DNA of 64,000 nucleotides from Penaeicola halotolerans. GTDB taxonomy: Bacteria > Bacteroidota > Bacteroidia > Cytophagales > Cyclobacteriaceae. The position numbers and the translations under genes were made by a program. Under the pieces are notes generated by a model. It was not told where the DNA came from. It saw only the letters and a list, made by a program, of their open reading frames with translations, and searched no databases. Shown piece by piece: positions 27,966-36,848 of this stretch (within the stretch, counting starts at the first letter, position 1; every line of letters starts with the position of its first letter). Where the stretch lies: NCBI RefSeq assembly GCF_016464625.1, contig NZ_JAEAGO010000001.1, forward strand, positions 806,001-870,000, written 5' to 3'.

Positions 27966-28843
27966 GTCAGCGGAATCTTTACTTTAAAACTAGCTCCTTT
28001 GCCTTGTCCTTCGCTTTGAGCAGAAATCTGCCCTCCTATCTTTCTGAGTAGCTTTCGACACAGGTATAAGCCAAGTCCAGTGCTAGGCTCTCCTGAAGTA
28101 CCTTCTTGCGAAGCAGACGTGAATTTTTCAAAGATTTGCTCTACCTCATTTGGATCAAAGCCGATGCCTTCGTCTTTGACAGTGATCGTGATATTCTGAG
28201 AAGTCGTCAAGGTCTCTATGAAGATTTTTTGTCCTAAATGTGAAAACTTGATCGCGTTATGGACTAAATTATATAGAACTTCCTCCAGTAAATCTTTATT
28301 GAAAGGAATGTTAGCCTCTGAATCTATTTTGATAACTAGTTCAAGAGATTTCCTTTGTAGCATACCTTCTAGTCTAGCTGATATGCTTTCGATGACTTCT
28401 TTGATAGACTGTTCAGATGATTTATTTCTAACATGAGAAATCAAGCTGACCACATCTTCTCTTTCTTCAACTAAGTCTTTTAGCTCTTTGATCAAATACA
28501 TCATATCCGTTATCAAAAGACCAACCTCATCTTTTGAATGTATGACTGGAGGAGTTAAAACAGTCTGATTTTGTCTGAAACTAGCAATGTATCTATGAGC
28601 TATCTTGATAGGAAATAGCAGTTGCTGTTGGAAATATAAAGTCAGAATGGTCGCTACCAAAGTGAAGATCAAAAGAATGATCACTGTCAAGGTGACACTT
28701 ACCTCTCCCCAGCCATTGAGTAGTAAAAAAACAAAAGTACCGATCAACGGCACGTGTATACCCAAAAACGATATGACAAAAAGCTTTAGTGCAAAGCTAT
28801 TTTTCAGCCACGAAATAGTGGAAAGATATTCATATAATCGCAT
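27962..28843 (-). CDS. Membrane histidine kinase-like protein with degenerate H-box
   Basis: A 293-residue protein with two membrane helices (about 17-40 and 48-72), a HAMP-like linker (about 73-125) and a complete HATPase domain: N-box L-V-H-N-A-I-K-F, G1 D-E-G-I-G-F, F-box I-F-E-K-F-T and G2 G-L-G-L-Y-L-C. In place of the usual S-H-D-x-R-T-P-L it has L-I-S-H-V-R-N-K-S-S-E-Q; the His is kept but the following Asp/Glu and Pro are not. No sensor domain sits between the helices and no response regulator is adjacent, so its partner is unknown. Confidence 0.8.
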   Translation of the reverse strand: MRLYEYLSTISWLKNSFALKLFVISFLGIHVPLIGTFVFLLLNGWGEVSVTLTVIILLIFTLVATILTLYFQQQLLFPIKIAHRYIASFRQNQTVLTPPVIHSKDEVGLLITDMMYLIKELKDLVEEREDVVSLISHVRNKSSEQSIKEVIESISARLEGMLQRKSLELVIKIDSEANIPFNKDLLEEVLYNLVHNAIKFSHLGQKIFIETLTTSQNITITVKDEGIGFDPNEVEQIFEKFTSASQEGTSGEPSTGLGLYLCRKLLRKIGGQISAQSEGQGKGASFKVKIPLT

Positions 28844-29195
28844 TTCACGAATCTTTTAATATAACGAATCAGGTTCGAAATTAAGAAAAAGCTAATCATG
28901 TCAAATTGAATGATTACAGTTTTTTTCGCCTAAAATGTGTATTACAAAATATCTATATCAAAAATCAAAATACTGAATATGAATGCATTATAGCAAATAA
29001 TCAGAAATGATTACCAATTCGTCTGTTCCCACCTAACCGCGATTACTAACGCTCAAAACCTAAAACTTATTTCTTAGTCTGTAATCTGATAGCGTCTAGT
29101 CTTACTTTATTGACTAATTTGCGACACAATTAATCAAAAGCATCATTCTTGATTGATTCATCTTGTTTACATTGATTTAATGACCAAATCTATAC
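28844..29195. other. AT-rich intergenic region, no gene seen
   Basis: This 352-base spacer between divergent genes has stops in all frames and no RNA gene that I can see. A weak inverted repeat AATCAA/TTGATT near 29131-29155 is the only structure. It presumably holds promoters for both neighbours. Confidence 0.5.
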
Positions 29196-30087
29196 ATGTT
29201 AAGAGGTATTTTGCTTGTCTTTTTAGGAGCCAGTAGCTTTGGTGTACTCTCTACCTTTGTCAAACTCGCTTATAAAGAGGGTTACTCTCTAGGAGATGTC
29301 ACAGGAATTCAAGCTTTTTGGGGCATGATGACTCTCTGGATATTATATTTCACTACGAAAGGTCGATTATTCAAAGATGGCTATTTAGATAGAAAGCAGA
29401 TGTGGCAAGTATTCCTGATGGGCGCATCTACTGGTCTGGTGAGTTTGTTTTATTATCAATGTGTCAAACTCATTCCCGCCTCAATTGCCATTCTATTGTT
29501 GATGCAGTTTACTTGGATTAGTATGTTACTCGAGTATCTATTTTTTAAGAAAAAACCCGCATTGGTACAATTCATCGCGGTGATCGTCATCTTGTTTGGA
29601 ACCTTGCTTGCGGGTAATTTTTTTCGCTTCAGGAAGATTAGAAATAGATATCATGGGTGTTTTCTATGGTATGTTAGCGGCTTTTTGTTACGCTATCTTC
29701 TTGCTAGTAAGTGGACGAATAGGCAATGCACTCAATCCGCTGCATAAGAGTGCTTTGATGCTAACTGGTGCTTGTATCCTTATTTTTGTAATCTTTCCTC
29801 CTACTTTCATTTGGAATGGAGCCATCACAGCTGGACTTTGGAAATGGGGAATCCCACTAGCGCTTTTCGGTACGGTGATCCCTCCTATATTCTTTGCGAT
29901 AGGTATCCCAAAGACAGGCGTAGGTCTCAGCTCTATCATCAGCTCGGCAGAGCTACCTGTAGCTGTGCTGATGTCAAGTATCATACTTGGCGAATCTGTA
30001 TCTGCAATACAATGGCTTGGAGTGGCCATCATACTATCAGCCATCATCCTGTCCAATGCCAAAAAAATCAAGCTATCAAGAAAATAA
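29196..30087 (+). pseudogene. EamA/DMT-family transporter interrupted by a one-base frameshift
   Basis: The first five membrane helices of a DMT transporter run from 29196 (M-L-R-G-I-L-L-V-F-L-G-A-S-S-F-G-V-L-S) to G-T-L-L-A-G-N-F-F near 29620; the remaining five continue in another frame (A-S-G-R-L-E-I-D-I-M-G-V-F-Y-G-M) to 30087. Joining needs one T fewer in the T7 run at 29618-29624. The second half is intact, including the conserved E-L-P-V-A-V and W-L-G-V-A-I-I-L. Transport substrate is unknown, as for most EamA proteins. It is a recent mutation, a slippage site or a sequencing error; nothing else is damaged. Confidence 0.8.
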
Positions 30088-30216
30088 AAACCTCAAACTG
30101 AGGAATATTTCTACAAATTTCACTTAAAGTAAATTATTATAAGATGTTGTTTATCAATACTTTAAACAATTTGGAATAAACTCTGCTCTGTATAGACTAT
30201 ACCAAAACAAACAGTC

Positions 30217-30570
30217 ATGAAAACAGAGAATTTAAAAATAACAGCTACTCAGACTGCACTGCTCACTTTGGCATTTTCAGGAAGTGCTTCACTCCTTTTG
30301 ATCCTCTTTCCAAATTTCAGAGTAAGTGAAATTTATTGGATTGCTTTCACAATAATTTATCCAGTAATCTCATCAGCTTTTATCAAAGTTTGGAATGACA
30401 AAAGAAAGTTACCTCTTTACCGACTCTTCATTACACAAAGTCTAATCGCCTACACTTTGGCTTCATTCATCTGTTTTGGATTTGTCTCTATTTTCCTTTT
30501 TGCACCGATCATACTAGTCAGCCTACTGTACTATGATCATTTAAAAACAGAACACATTACCTATTCATAA
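30217..30570 (+). CDS. Small multi-span membrane protein
   Basis: A 117-residue hydrophobic protein with four likely helices (about 12-32, 36-55, 67-85 and 88-106), a short charged loop (K-V-W-N-D-K-R-K-L-P-L) and hydrophilic ends. No family recognised. Monocistronic, with its own terminator. Confidence 0.6.
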   Translation: MKTENLKITATQTALLTLAFSGSASLLLILFPNFRVSEIYWIAFTIIYPVISSAFIKVWNDKRKLPLYRLFITQSLIAYTLASFICFGFVSIFLFAPIILVSLLYYDHLKTEHITYS

Positions 30571-30584
30571 ACTAAACTATGGTT

Positions 30585-30616
30585 AAAACCGATAATGACT
30601 CATTATCGGTTTTTTT
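30585..30616. terminator. Bidirectional terminator between the membrane protein and the acyltransferase
   Basis: AAAACCGATAATG (30585-30597), loop ACT, CATTATCGGTTTTTTT (30601-30616). A and T runs on both sides suit both convergent units. Confidence 0.85.
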
Positions 30617-30622
30617 AAATTA

Positions 30623-31180
30623 CTATCTGACACCTTTCTCAGGATATTTAGCGGTCACACCTCTATAAAAAGCCTGAATCTCCTCAAGGTCTTTTTCATA
30701 ATCACCTGTTGGATGAAAAACAGGTCCAATACCTGCATGCTTTTTCTTATAATCGAGATATCCCAAAATGATCGGAACACCAGCTTCCAGTGCAATATGA
30801 TAAAAACCGGATTTCCAGCGCTTCGCATAGCTACGTGTACCCTCAGGGGTGATCATGATGACTAGCTCGTCTCGCTCTTTGAGCATTTGCACCATATTTT
30901 CTACATAAGTCATTTGTTTGCCACTGACTTTGCGCTTACGATCGATTGCGATAGCACCTAGTTTCTTTAAAAACCAGCCAAGTGGGCCTACCATCACTTC
31001 CTTTTTGATCGTGTATCTCACAGGAACACCCATGATGAAAAAAGCTGCTCTTGCATAGAGTAAATCCCAATTACTCGTATGTGGTGCGGCTATCATCACT
31101 GATTTTGGCGTATTTGCTGGATATCCTCCGACTACTTTCCAGCCGGCTATTTTTAGTATAAGTTGGGCTAATGCCTTCAT
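30623..31180 (-). CDS. 1-acyl-sn-glycerol-3-phosphate acyltransferase family protein
   Basis: A 185-residue PlsC-type acyltransferase. The catalytic H-x4-D is A-P-H-T-S-N-W-D near residues 33-38, and the phosphate-binding motif is T-P-E-G-T-R-S near 113-119. It is short, without N-terminal membrane spans, like the Bacteroidota group sometimes called glycerol acyltransferase. Substrate could be lysophosphatidate or an aminolipid precursor. Last gene of a minus-strand run (LOG, MBL, patatin, acyltransferase); patatin and acyltransferase together suggest lipid turnover. Confidence 0.85.
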   Translation of the reverse strand: MKALAQLILKIAGWKVVGGYPANTPKSVMIAAPHTSNWDLLYARAAFFIMGVPVRYTIKKEVMVGPLGWFLKKLGAIAIDRKRKVSGKQMTYVENMVQMLKERDELVIMITPEGTRSYAKRWKSGFYHIALEAGVPIILGYLDYKKKHAGIGPVFHPTGDYEKDLEEIQAFYRGVTAKYPEKGVR

Positions 31181-31187
31181 GATGATG

Positions 31188-31973
31188 CTATTTGGAAGAA
31201 ATGGACTGTAAACTTGGATGATTTTCTATGTACTCTTGAGCGAAATAGTAACCTTCCTTGAAAATAATGTCAGCTTTACGGATGTCAAAAACACCATATT
31301 TGGCTAGATAAGGAGTTTCTATGAAGAAATCGGCTTTTGACTGCCTATAGTAAGCATTATTATTCATGCTCATGATGACGGATCGCTCGATCATCTCCTT
31401 CATATTACGAAGATTGAGTTTTTCTGGCAGATGATTGCAGTGTACTGCGATGATTTTCTCACTGATTCCTTCTAGTGGTTCTATGGGAAGATTGTTGAGT
31501 ACACCTCCATCTACATAACTGATACCCTCTATAGTGATAGGATCAAAAACTCCTGGGATGCATGATGAAGCCATAATAGACTCTATCAGCGAGCCTTCAG
31601 AAAAGTACTTGATCTTACCCTTACAGATATCTACAGCTACGGCCGTAAAGGGTATCTTAGTAGCACTATAATCATCCGTTTTGATATAGTTTTGATAGAG
31701 TTCTTTGGTACTTTCCATTTTGAAAATACCCTTAAGACTTATGGCAGGCTTGATGAATTTAAAGAAATTAGTCTGCTTGATCATCTCTAATATCTCATCA
31801 GGAGCATAACCATAGGCATAAAGCCCTCCTGCTATAGCACCTGCACTTGTACCAGCTATTCGGTCTGGATAGATGCCTGATTCGTTTAAGGCTTTCAATA
31901 CTCCCAAATGGGAAATTCCTCTCACACCGCCTCCAGAGAGTGCAATGCCTATTTTTGATTTACTCTTTGCCAT
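31188..31973 (-). CDS. Patatin-like phospholipase
   Basis: A 261-residue cytoplasmic patatin. Glycine loop S-G-G-G-V-R-G at 13-19, nucleophile Ser43 in G-T-S-A-G, catalytic Asp in Y-V-D-G-G-V-L-N-N. These enzymes free fatty acids from phospholipids. The start at 31973 (MAKSKSKIGIAL) was chosen because it follows the MBL stop by one base; a longer start at 31985 would overlap that gene. The C-terminus is short and lacks any translocation or surface domain. It lies 7 bases before the acyltransferase, forming a plausible deacylation-reacylation pair. Confidence 0.85.
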   Translation of the reverse strand: MAKSKSKIGIALSGGGVRGISHLGVLKALNESGIYPDRIAGTSAGAIAGGLYAYGYAPDEILEMIKQTNFFKFIKPAISLKGIFKMESTKELYQNYIKTDDYSATKIPFTAVAVDICKGKIKYFSEGSLIESIMASSCIPGVFDPITIEGISYVDGGVLNNLPIEPLEGISEKIIAVHCNHLPEKLNLRNMKEMIERSVIMSMNNNAYYRQSKADFFIETPYLAKYGVFDIRKADIIFKEGYYFAQEYIENHPSLQSISSK

Positions 31974-31974
31974 C

Positions 31975-32820
31975 TTACAGTTCACTCAAAGAAAAAGTAC
32001 GGTCTAGTCTGATGCCTTTCTCAGTACGCGTCACAGTACAACATTCATTTTCTCCGTCATGTTCTAAGAAGAGCACATATCGCTGATCGGCTGCTTCTTC
32101 CAAAAAGCGTTGCTTCTCCTCCAGTGTCAACAGTGGTCGCGTATCATAACCCATCACATAAGGGAGTGGGATATGGCCTACTGACGGCAATAAATCTGCT
32201 GCATAAACTATCGTATGTCCTTTATACTGAAACTTCGGCAACATCTGCTTATCTGTATGCCCATCCACTGTGATGACACTGATATGCTCGGTAAACTGCT
32301 TGTTCTGTAGATCAACCATAGCCAAATTACCACTTTCTTGCATTGGGAGGATATTTTCCTTCAAGAAAGAGGCTTTCTCTCTAGCGTTTGGTTGTGTAGC
32401 CCACTGCCAATGTGCTTCATTAGACCAATATTTTGCATTCTTAAAAGTCATTTCGACATGAGCTGGATCTCCATTTCGATAGCGAACACCCCCACCACAG
32501 TGGTCAAAGTGCAAGTGCGTGAGAAAATTATCTGTGATGTCATCCAGTGAGAAACCTGCTCTATTGAGTGATTTTTCTAGTGTGTCCTCACCATGTAGGT
32601 AATAGTGAGAGAAAAATTTAGCGTCCTGTTTATCTCCTATACCGTTATCAATCAGAATAAGTCGGTCTCCATCTTCTATGAGCAGACATCTCATTGCCCA
32701 AGTGCAGAGGTTATTTTCATCCGCTGGATTGGTTCTTTGCCAAAGCGTCTTAGGCACTACTCCAAACATCGCCCCACCGTCTAATTTAAAAAATCCTGTA
32801 TTGATTACATGTAAGTTCAT
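31975..32820 (-). CDS. MBL-fold metallo-hydrolase
   Basis: A 281-residue metallo-beta-lactamase-fold enzyme with T-H-L-H-F-D-H-C-G-G (HxHxDH), a further His in V-D-G-H-T-D-K and Asp in V-Y-A-A-D-L-L. The pattern (L-I-D-N-G-I-G-D, F-K-N-A-K-Y-W) resembles the lactonase-like subgroup related to N-acyl homoserine lactonases, but substrate is uncertain. It is tightly packed with patatin downstream and LOG upstream (21 bases). Confidence 0.8.
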   Translation of the reverse strand: MNLHVINTGFFKLDGGAMFGVVPKTLWQRTNPADENNLCTWAMRCLLIEDGDRLILIDNGIGDKQDAKFFSHYYLHGEDTLEKSLNRAGFSLDDITDNFLTHLHFDHCGGGVRYRNGDPAHVEMTFKNAKYWSNEAHWQWATQPNAREKASFLKENILPMQESGNLAMVDLQNKQFTEHISVITVDGHTDKQMLPKFQYKGHTIVYAADLLPSVGHIPLPYVMGYDTRPLLTLEEKQRFLEEAADQRYVLFLEHDGENECCTVTRTEKGIRLDRTFSLSEL

Positions 32821-32841
32821 TTTAGTCTCTTTTAAGGTTTG

Positions 32842-33411
32842 TCACTTGATCCATTTGTCCATCTTGATCGGCTTGTAAGCTACCATTTTGCGAAGTAATT
32901 CTTCAGGTTCTTCTGCTACTAGGAGCATTTCATACTGCTGTGGTTTGAAAAACTTCATCTCTACAGCATGCGATATAAACTCTAGTAACTTGTCATAATA
33001 TCCTGCTACATTGAGCAGTCCAATAGGCTTAGTCATATAGCCTAGCTGATTGAGCGTGAATACTTCAAATAGCTCCTCCCAAGTACCGATACCGCCAGGC
33101 AAAGTAATAAAACCATCTGCCAGTTCGGCCATTCGTGCTTTACGCACTCGCATATCTGGTACGACCTCTAGCCTACTGATGTCATGATGTGCCACTTCGA
33201 TATCCACTAGTCGCTGCGGGATCACCCCGATCACTTCACCTCCGCCATCCATCATAGCATCTGCGATCTCTCCCATCAGGCCGACATTACCACCTCCATA
33301 AACTAGCCCAATCTCATGTTGAAGAAATACTTGAGCCATGGCTTTAGCTTGCTCGACAAATAGCGGATTCGAACCTTTACTAGAACCGCAAAAAACGGTG
33401 ATATACTGCAT
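32842..33411 (-). CDS. LOG family protein (TIGR00730), nucleotide phosphoribohydrolase
   Basis: A 189-residue protein starting Y-I-T-V-F-C-G-S-S-K-G. The conserved G-G-G-N-V-G-L-M-G and P-G-G-I-G-T-W-E-E-L are the LOG signatures. LOG enzymes split ribose-5-phosphate from cytokinin nucleotides or from AMP; in a bacterium of this kind either purine salvage or release of the free base is possible. First gene of the LOG-MBL-patatin-acyltransferase run. Confidence 0.85.
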   Translation of the reverse strand: MQYITVFCGSSKGSNPLFVEQAKAMAQVFLQHEIGLVYGGGNVGLMGEIADAMMDGGGEVIGVIPQRLVDIEVAHHDISRLEVVPDMRVRKARMAELADGFITLPGGIGTWEELFEVFTLNQLGYMTKPIGLLNVAGYYDKLLEFISHAVEMKFFKPQQYEMLLVAEEPEELLRKMVAYKPIKMDKWIK

Positions 33412-33679
33412 ATTTGATTTGATTATTATATAAACTGGTCAGCGATCATTTAAAAGGCTTATGAAAATCACAAGCAATAGAGGCGACCTCCCTAATAGCA
33501 CAAAGATAAAAATCTAAGCGTATACTAAAGCGAGAAAAAGAATATAGGATAAAATGCGATACCAAACGGTCATGTAACTAGCTGAGTAGTTTAGATAAAG
33601 AACTTATTCACGTAGTTTTATATTTATAGTAACAGCAATCACCTTTCCTTTTGAGGAAATGTCAGAAATGAAATAAGAA

Positions 33680-34258
33680 ATGGATAATTTACAGATAGGC
33701 GTAAAAAATATGGTTTGCCAGAGATGTGTCAAAGCAGTTGAAGAGGCACTTGATCAGCTTGACATACCTTATCAGCAGGTGAGCTTAGGTGAGATTACGC
33801 TCAAACATCACTTAGAGGTCAGCAAAGAAAATCAACTTAAAAATAAGCTCAGTGAATTGGGATTTGAGTGGCTTGATGATAAAAAATCAAAACTCATAGA
33901 GCGAATCAAAAATTTGCTCATATCCAAAGCCAGAGAAAAAGAGCAAGAGCAACATACTAACTTGTCAGATCTTCTCCAAGAACATCTAGGACAGGATTAT
34001 GCTTATCTGAGCAGCATTTTTTCTAGTAAAGAAAACATCACCATTGAGAAATACTACATCCTACAGCGCATAGAAATGGTCAAAGAACTGCTTGTTTATG
34101 ATGAATTAAGTCTCAAAGAAATCGCTTATCAAATGGGCTTTAGCAGCAGTGCGCATCTTTCCACACAATTCAAAAAGATAACTGGTCTCACACCTAGCCA
34201 TTTCAAACAGATCAAAGCAAATAAAAGACTACCCTTGGATGAAGTAGGCTCAAAATGA
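33680..34258 (+). CDS. AraC-type regulator with N-terminal HMA-like metal domain, putative copper sensor
   Basis: A 192-residue fusion. Residues 1-70 look like a heavy-metal-associated domain: I-G-V-K-N-M-V-C-Q-R-C-V-K-A-V has the metal-binding Cys13-x-x-Cys16, followed by an HMA-like V-S-L-G-E-I strand and L-S-E-L-G-F-E. A basic helix (about 70-90) leads to an AraC DNA-binding domain (about 95-180: L-S-L-K-E-I-A-Y-Q-M-G-F-S-S-S-A-H-L-S-T-Q-F-K-K-I-T-G-L-T-P-S). It lies directly upstream of copA and copZ. I infer that Cu(I) bound by the Cys pair activates copA; direct repeats follow its stop codon. The fusion occurs in other Bacteroidota, but I know of no functional study. Confidence 0.75.
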   Translation: MDNLQIGVKNMVCQRCVKAVEEALDQLDIPYQQVSLGEITLKHHLEVSKENQLKNKLSELGFEWLDDKKSKLIERIKNLLISKAREKEQEQHTNLSDLLQEHLGQDYAYLSSIFSSKENITIEKYYILQRIEMVKELLVYDELSLKEIAYQMGFSSSAHLSTQFKKITGLTPSHFKQIKANKRLPLDEVGSK

Positions 34259-34260
34259 TA

Positions 34261-34314
34261 TAAGTCTTTTCAAAAATTATGTAAGACTCTTCACTTGTGG
34301 TCAGCTTACCTTTG
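34261..34314 (+). promoter_or_regulatory. Putative copA promoter with AraC-type direct-repeat operator
   Basis: TAAGTCTTTTCA (34261-34272) and TAAGACTCTTCA (34282-34293) match at 10 of 12 positions and start 21 bases apart, two helical turns, as in classic AraC sites. TACCTTTG (34307-34314) is a TAnnTTTG -7 box 13 bases later, with no -33 TTG, as expected for an activator-dependent promoter. Confidence 0.55.
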
Positions 34315-34341
34315 TAGTGTTCATTTTAGAAAAGAGAAGCT

Positions 34342-36549
34342 ATGACCAAAAAGACAATACCTATATTAGGAATGACCTGTGCGGGATGCGCAGTTAGTGT
34401 ATCTTCCACATTAGAAGCACAGGCTGGTGTAAAGAAAGCGGAAGTCAACTATGCTAATCAACAGGCTCTTGTGGAATTTGACTCTAATTCAGTAAAACTG
34501 ACTGATCTTCAAAAATCATTGCAATCTATAGGTTATGACATGTTGATCACAGAGGATGAAAATGAGGCAATTGAACAGCAAGAAGCTGCACAGCAAATTG
34601 CCTATAAAAAACTAAAAACACGTACCATCTGGGCAGGGATACTTTCTATCCCAGTAGTGATCTTAGGGATGTTTTTCATGGATAAGCCCTATGTCAATGA
34701 GATCAGTTTTGTCCTAAGCGCACCTGTAATCTTTTGGATAGGAAGACAGTTTTTTATCCAAGCCTTTAAGCAAGCTAGACATTTGAAGGCCAATATGGAT
34801 GCTTTGGTGGCACTTAGTACAGGGATTGCATTTGTCTTTAGTGCCTTCAACACCTTCTTCGGAGACTTTTGGCATAGCAGAGGGCTACATCCACATGTTT
34901 ACTATGAAGCAGCCACAGTTATCGTTTTCTTTATTTTGCTAGGAAAACTCTTAGAAGAAAGAGCCAAATCTCAAACTTCTACTGCTTTGAAGAAGCTGAT
35001 GGGTTTGCAACCAAAGACAGTGACTATTTTAGAAGACGATACCGAGAAAATAATTCCGATAGACACTGTTCAAAAAGGACAAATCATCTTAGTCAAGCCT
35101 GGTGATCAGATACCTGTAGATGGTAAGGTAGTATCAGGACAATCCTATGTAGATGAAAGCATGCTCAGTGGAGAACCTGTTGCTATATTAAAGACGGCTG
35201 GAGAACAAGTGTATGCTGGGACTATCAATCAAAAAGGAAGCTTCCAGTTTGAAGCAGAAAAAGTCGGTGCTGATACCTTCCTATCTAGCATCATACAGAT
35301 GGTCAAGCAAGCTCAGGGTAGTAAAGCACCTGTACAAAAACTGGTTGATCGTATAGCAGGGATATTTGTGCCTATCGTGATCGGTATATCCATCATCACT
35401 TTTATCCTTTGGATTATTCTAGGTGGAGAAAATGGCTTTACACAAGGCTTAATGGCCATGGTAACGGTCTTAGTGATCGCTTGTCCATGTGCATTAGGTT
35501 TAGCAACTCCTACAGCCATCATGGTAGGTGTGGGCAAAGGTGCTTCTAATGGCATACTGATCAAAGATGCTGAAAGCCTAGAAAATGCTGTCAAAGTAGA
35601 TACTGTTCTATTGGATAAAACAGGCACTATCACTGAAGGAAAGCCCACTGTCAATCAAATGATCAATATTGCAGCTCAGCCTGAAGATTTAGCCGTTTTG
35701 CTCGCAATGGAAAAAAAATCTGAGCATCCTTTGGCCCATGCTGTTACCAGTTATTTGGTAGAACAGGATATCAAACCCACTGCATTAGACGAGTTTGAAA
35801 GTCATACAGGAATGGGCGTATCTGCCAGTCTCAAAGGTCAAACCTATTTTCTAGGAAATGAGAAATTACTACTTGAAAATCAAGTTAGCATAGCGGCCGA
35901 TATCCAAAATCAAGTCAGTAAACTGGCAGCAAGCGGTCAGACAGTGATCTGTTTTGCTAAGCAGGACAGTATCCTTGCACTCATAGCGATCAGCGATCAA
36001 ATAAAGTCCAATACAAAAGCAGCGATCCAAGAGCTTCAGTCAATGGACATCTCAGTGTATATGCTCACAGGAGACAATAACCAAACAGCTCAAGCCGTAG
36101 CCAATGAAGTAGGAATCGATGAAGTGTATGCATCACTCCTACCTCAAGATAAAAGTGATATCGTGGCTGACTTACAAGCCAAAGGCAAGGTAGTAGCCAT
36201 GGTCGGTGATGGGATCAATGACTCTCAGGCTTTGGCACTAGCAGATGTCAGTATCGCCATGGGAAAAGGCTCTGATATCGCCATAGACGTAGCTAAGATG
36301 ACCATCACCTCATCAGATCTCAAACTGATCTCTAAAGCCATCAAACTGTCCAAACAAACCGTTCGTACGATAAGACAGAATCTCTTTTGGGCATTTATCT
36401 ACAACTTGATCGGTATTCCTATAGCCGCAGGTCTGCTCTACCCTATCAATGGATTTCTTCTCAATCCGATGATCGCTGGAGCAGCTATGGCCTTAAGTTC
36501 AGTTTCAGTAGTTACTAATAGTCTTAGATTAAAAAACAGTAAATTATAA
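34342..36549 (+). CDS. copA: Copper-exporting P1B-type ATPase
   Basis: A 735-residue inner-membrane pump that exports Cu(I). One N-terminal HMA domain (G-M-T-C-A-G-C-A near residues 10-17), then six to eight membrane helices. The transport site C381-P-C383 is in I-A-C-P-C-A-L-G. Phosphorylated Asp425 is in D-K-T-G-T; S-E-H-P-L is the nucleotide-domain signature; G-D-G-I-N-D-S is the hinge. A-C-P-C with Y-N-L-I-G-I-P and M-A-L-S-S-V-S-V marks the CopA (P1B-1) group. The start follows the operator at 34261 by 28 bases after the -7 box. copZ follows after 4 bases. Confidence 0.95.
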   Translation: MTKKTIPILGMTCAGCAVSVSSTLEAQAGVKKAEVNYANQQALVEFDSNSVKLTDLQKSLQSIGYDMLITEDENEAIEQQEAAQQIAYKKLKTRTIWAGILSIPVVILGMFFMDKPYVNEISFVLSAPVIFWIGRQFFIQAFKQARHLKANMDALVALSTGIAFVFSAFNTFFGDFWHSRGLHPHVYYEAATVIVFFILLGKLLEERAKSQTSTALKKLMGLQPKTVTILEDDTEKIIPIDTVQKGQIILVKPGDQIPVDGKVVSGQSYVDESMLSGEPVAILKTAGEQVYAGTINQKGSFQFEAEKVGADTFLSSIIQMVKQAQGSKAPVQKLVDRIAGIFVPIVIGISIITFILWIILGGENGFTQGLMAMVTVLVIACPCALGLATPTAIMVGVGKGASNGILIKDAESLENAVKVDTVLLDKTGTITEGKPTVNQMINIAAQPEDLAVLLAMEKKSEHPLAHAVTSYLVEQDIKPTALDEFESHTGMGVSASLKGQTYFLGNEKLLLENQVSIAADIQNQVSKLAASGQTVICFAKQDSILALIAISDQIKSNTKAAIQELQSMDISVYMLTGDNNQTAQAVANEVGIDEVYASLLPQDKSDIVADLQAKGKVVAMVGDGINDSQALALADVSIAMGKGSDIAIDVAKMTITSSDLKLISKAIKLSKQTVRTIRQNLFWAFIYNLIGIPIAAGLLYPINGFLLNPMIAGAAMALSSVSVVTNSLRLKNSKL

Positions 36550-36553
36550 ACAC

Positions 36554-36760
36554 ATGGAAAAATTAACATTCAAAACAAATATCAAATGCGGAGGCTGTAT
36601 CGCCACTGTAAAGCCTCATTTAGAAGCTGTTCCAGAGATCACTCACTGGGAAGTAGACACCAATAATCCAGACAAAATCATGACAGTAGAAACCTCACTC
36701 AAAGCAGAGGAAGTCATAGAGGTCGTCAAGAAAGCCGGATATGAAGCACTGAAAGCTTAA
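36554..36760 (+). CDS. copZ: Copper chaperone-like HMA protein
   Basis: A 68-residue single HMA domain: N-I-K-C-G-G-C-I-A-T-V-K-P-H-L with metal ligands Cys12 and Cys15 (CGGC rather than the common CxGC). The C-terminal V-V-K-K-A-G-Y-E-A is the family end. Four bases after copA, so cotranscribed; likely hands Cu(I) to CopA or to the regulator. Confidence 0.85.
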   Translation: MEKLTFKTNIKCGGCIATVKPHLEAVPEITHWEVDTNNPDKIMTVETSLKAEEVIEVVKKAGYEALKA

Positions 36761-36770
36761 AGTATCAATT

Positions 36771-36798
36771 AGCCGGTCAAAATTTGATCGGCTTTTTC
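36771..36798 (+). terminator. Intrinsic terminator of the copper operon
   Basis: AGCCGGTCAA (36771-36780) pairs, with a G-U, with TTGATCGGCT (36784-36793), followed by TTTTCATTT. Confidence 0.75.
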
Positions 36799-36848
36799 AT
36801 TTATAGGGATTTATTTGTTTAATTTATGATCAGTCAAAACGCTGAACC

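Noticed and set aside
29596-30087. Separate short membrane protein starting at 29596
   Set aside because: It is the second half of the EamA transporter in a shifted frame; the join is exact if one T is removed from a T7 run.
33361-33381. GGATTCGAACC-like string recalling a tRNA T-arm
   Set aside because: It lies in the LOG gene and no acceptor or anticodon stem can be folded around it; a similar string at about 37453 is in mscS.
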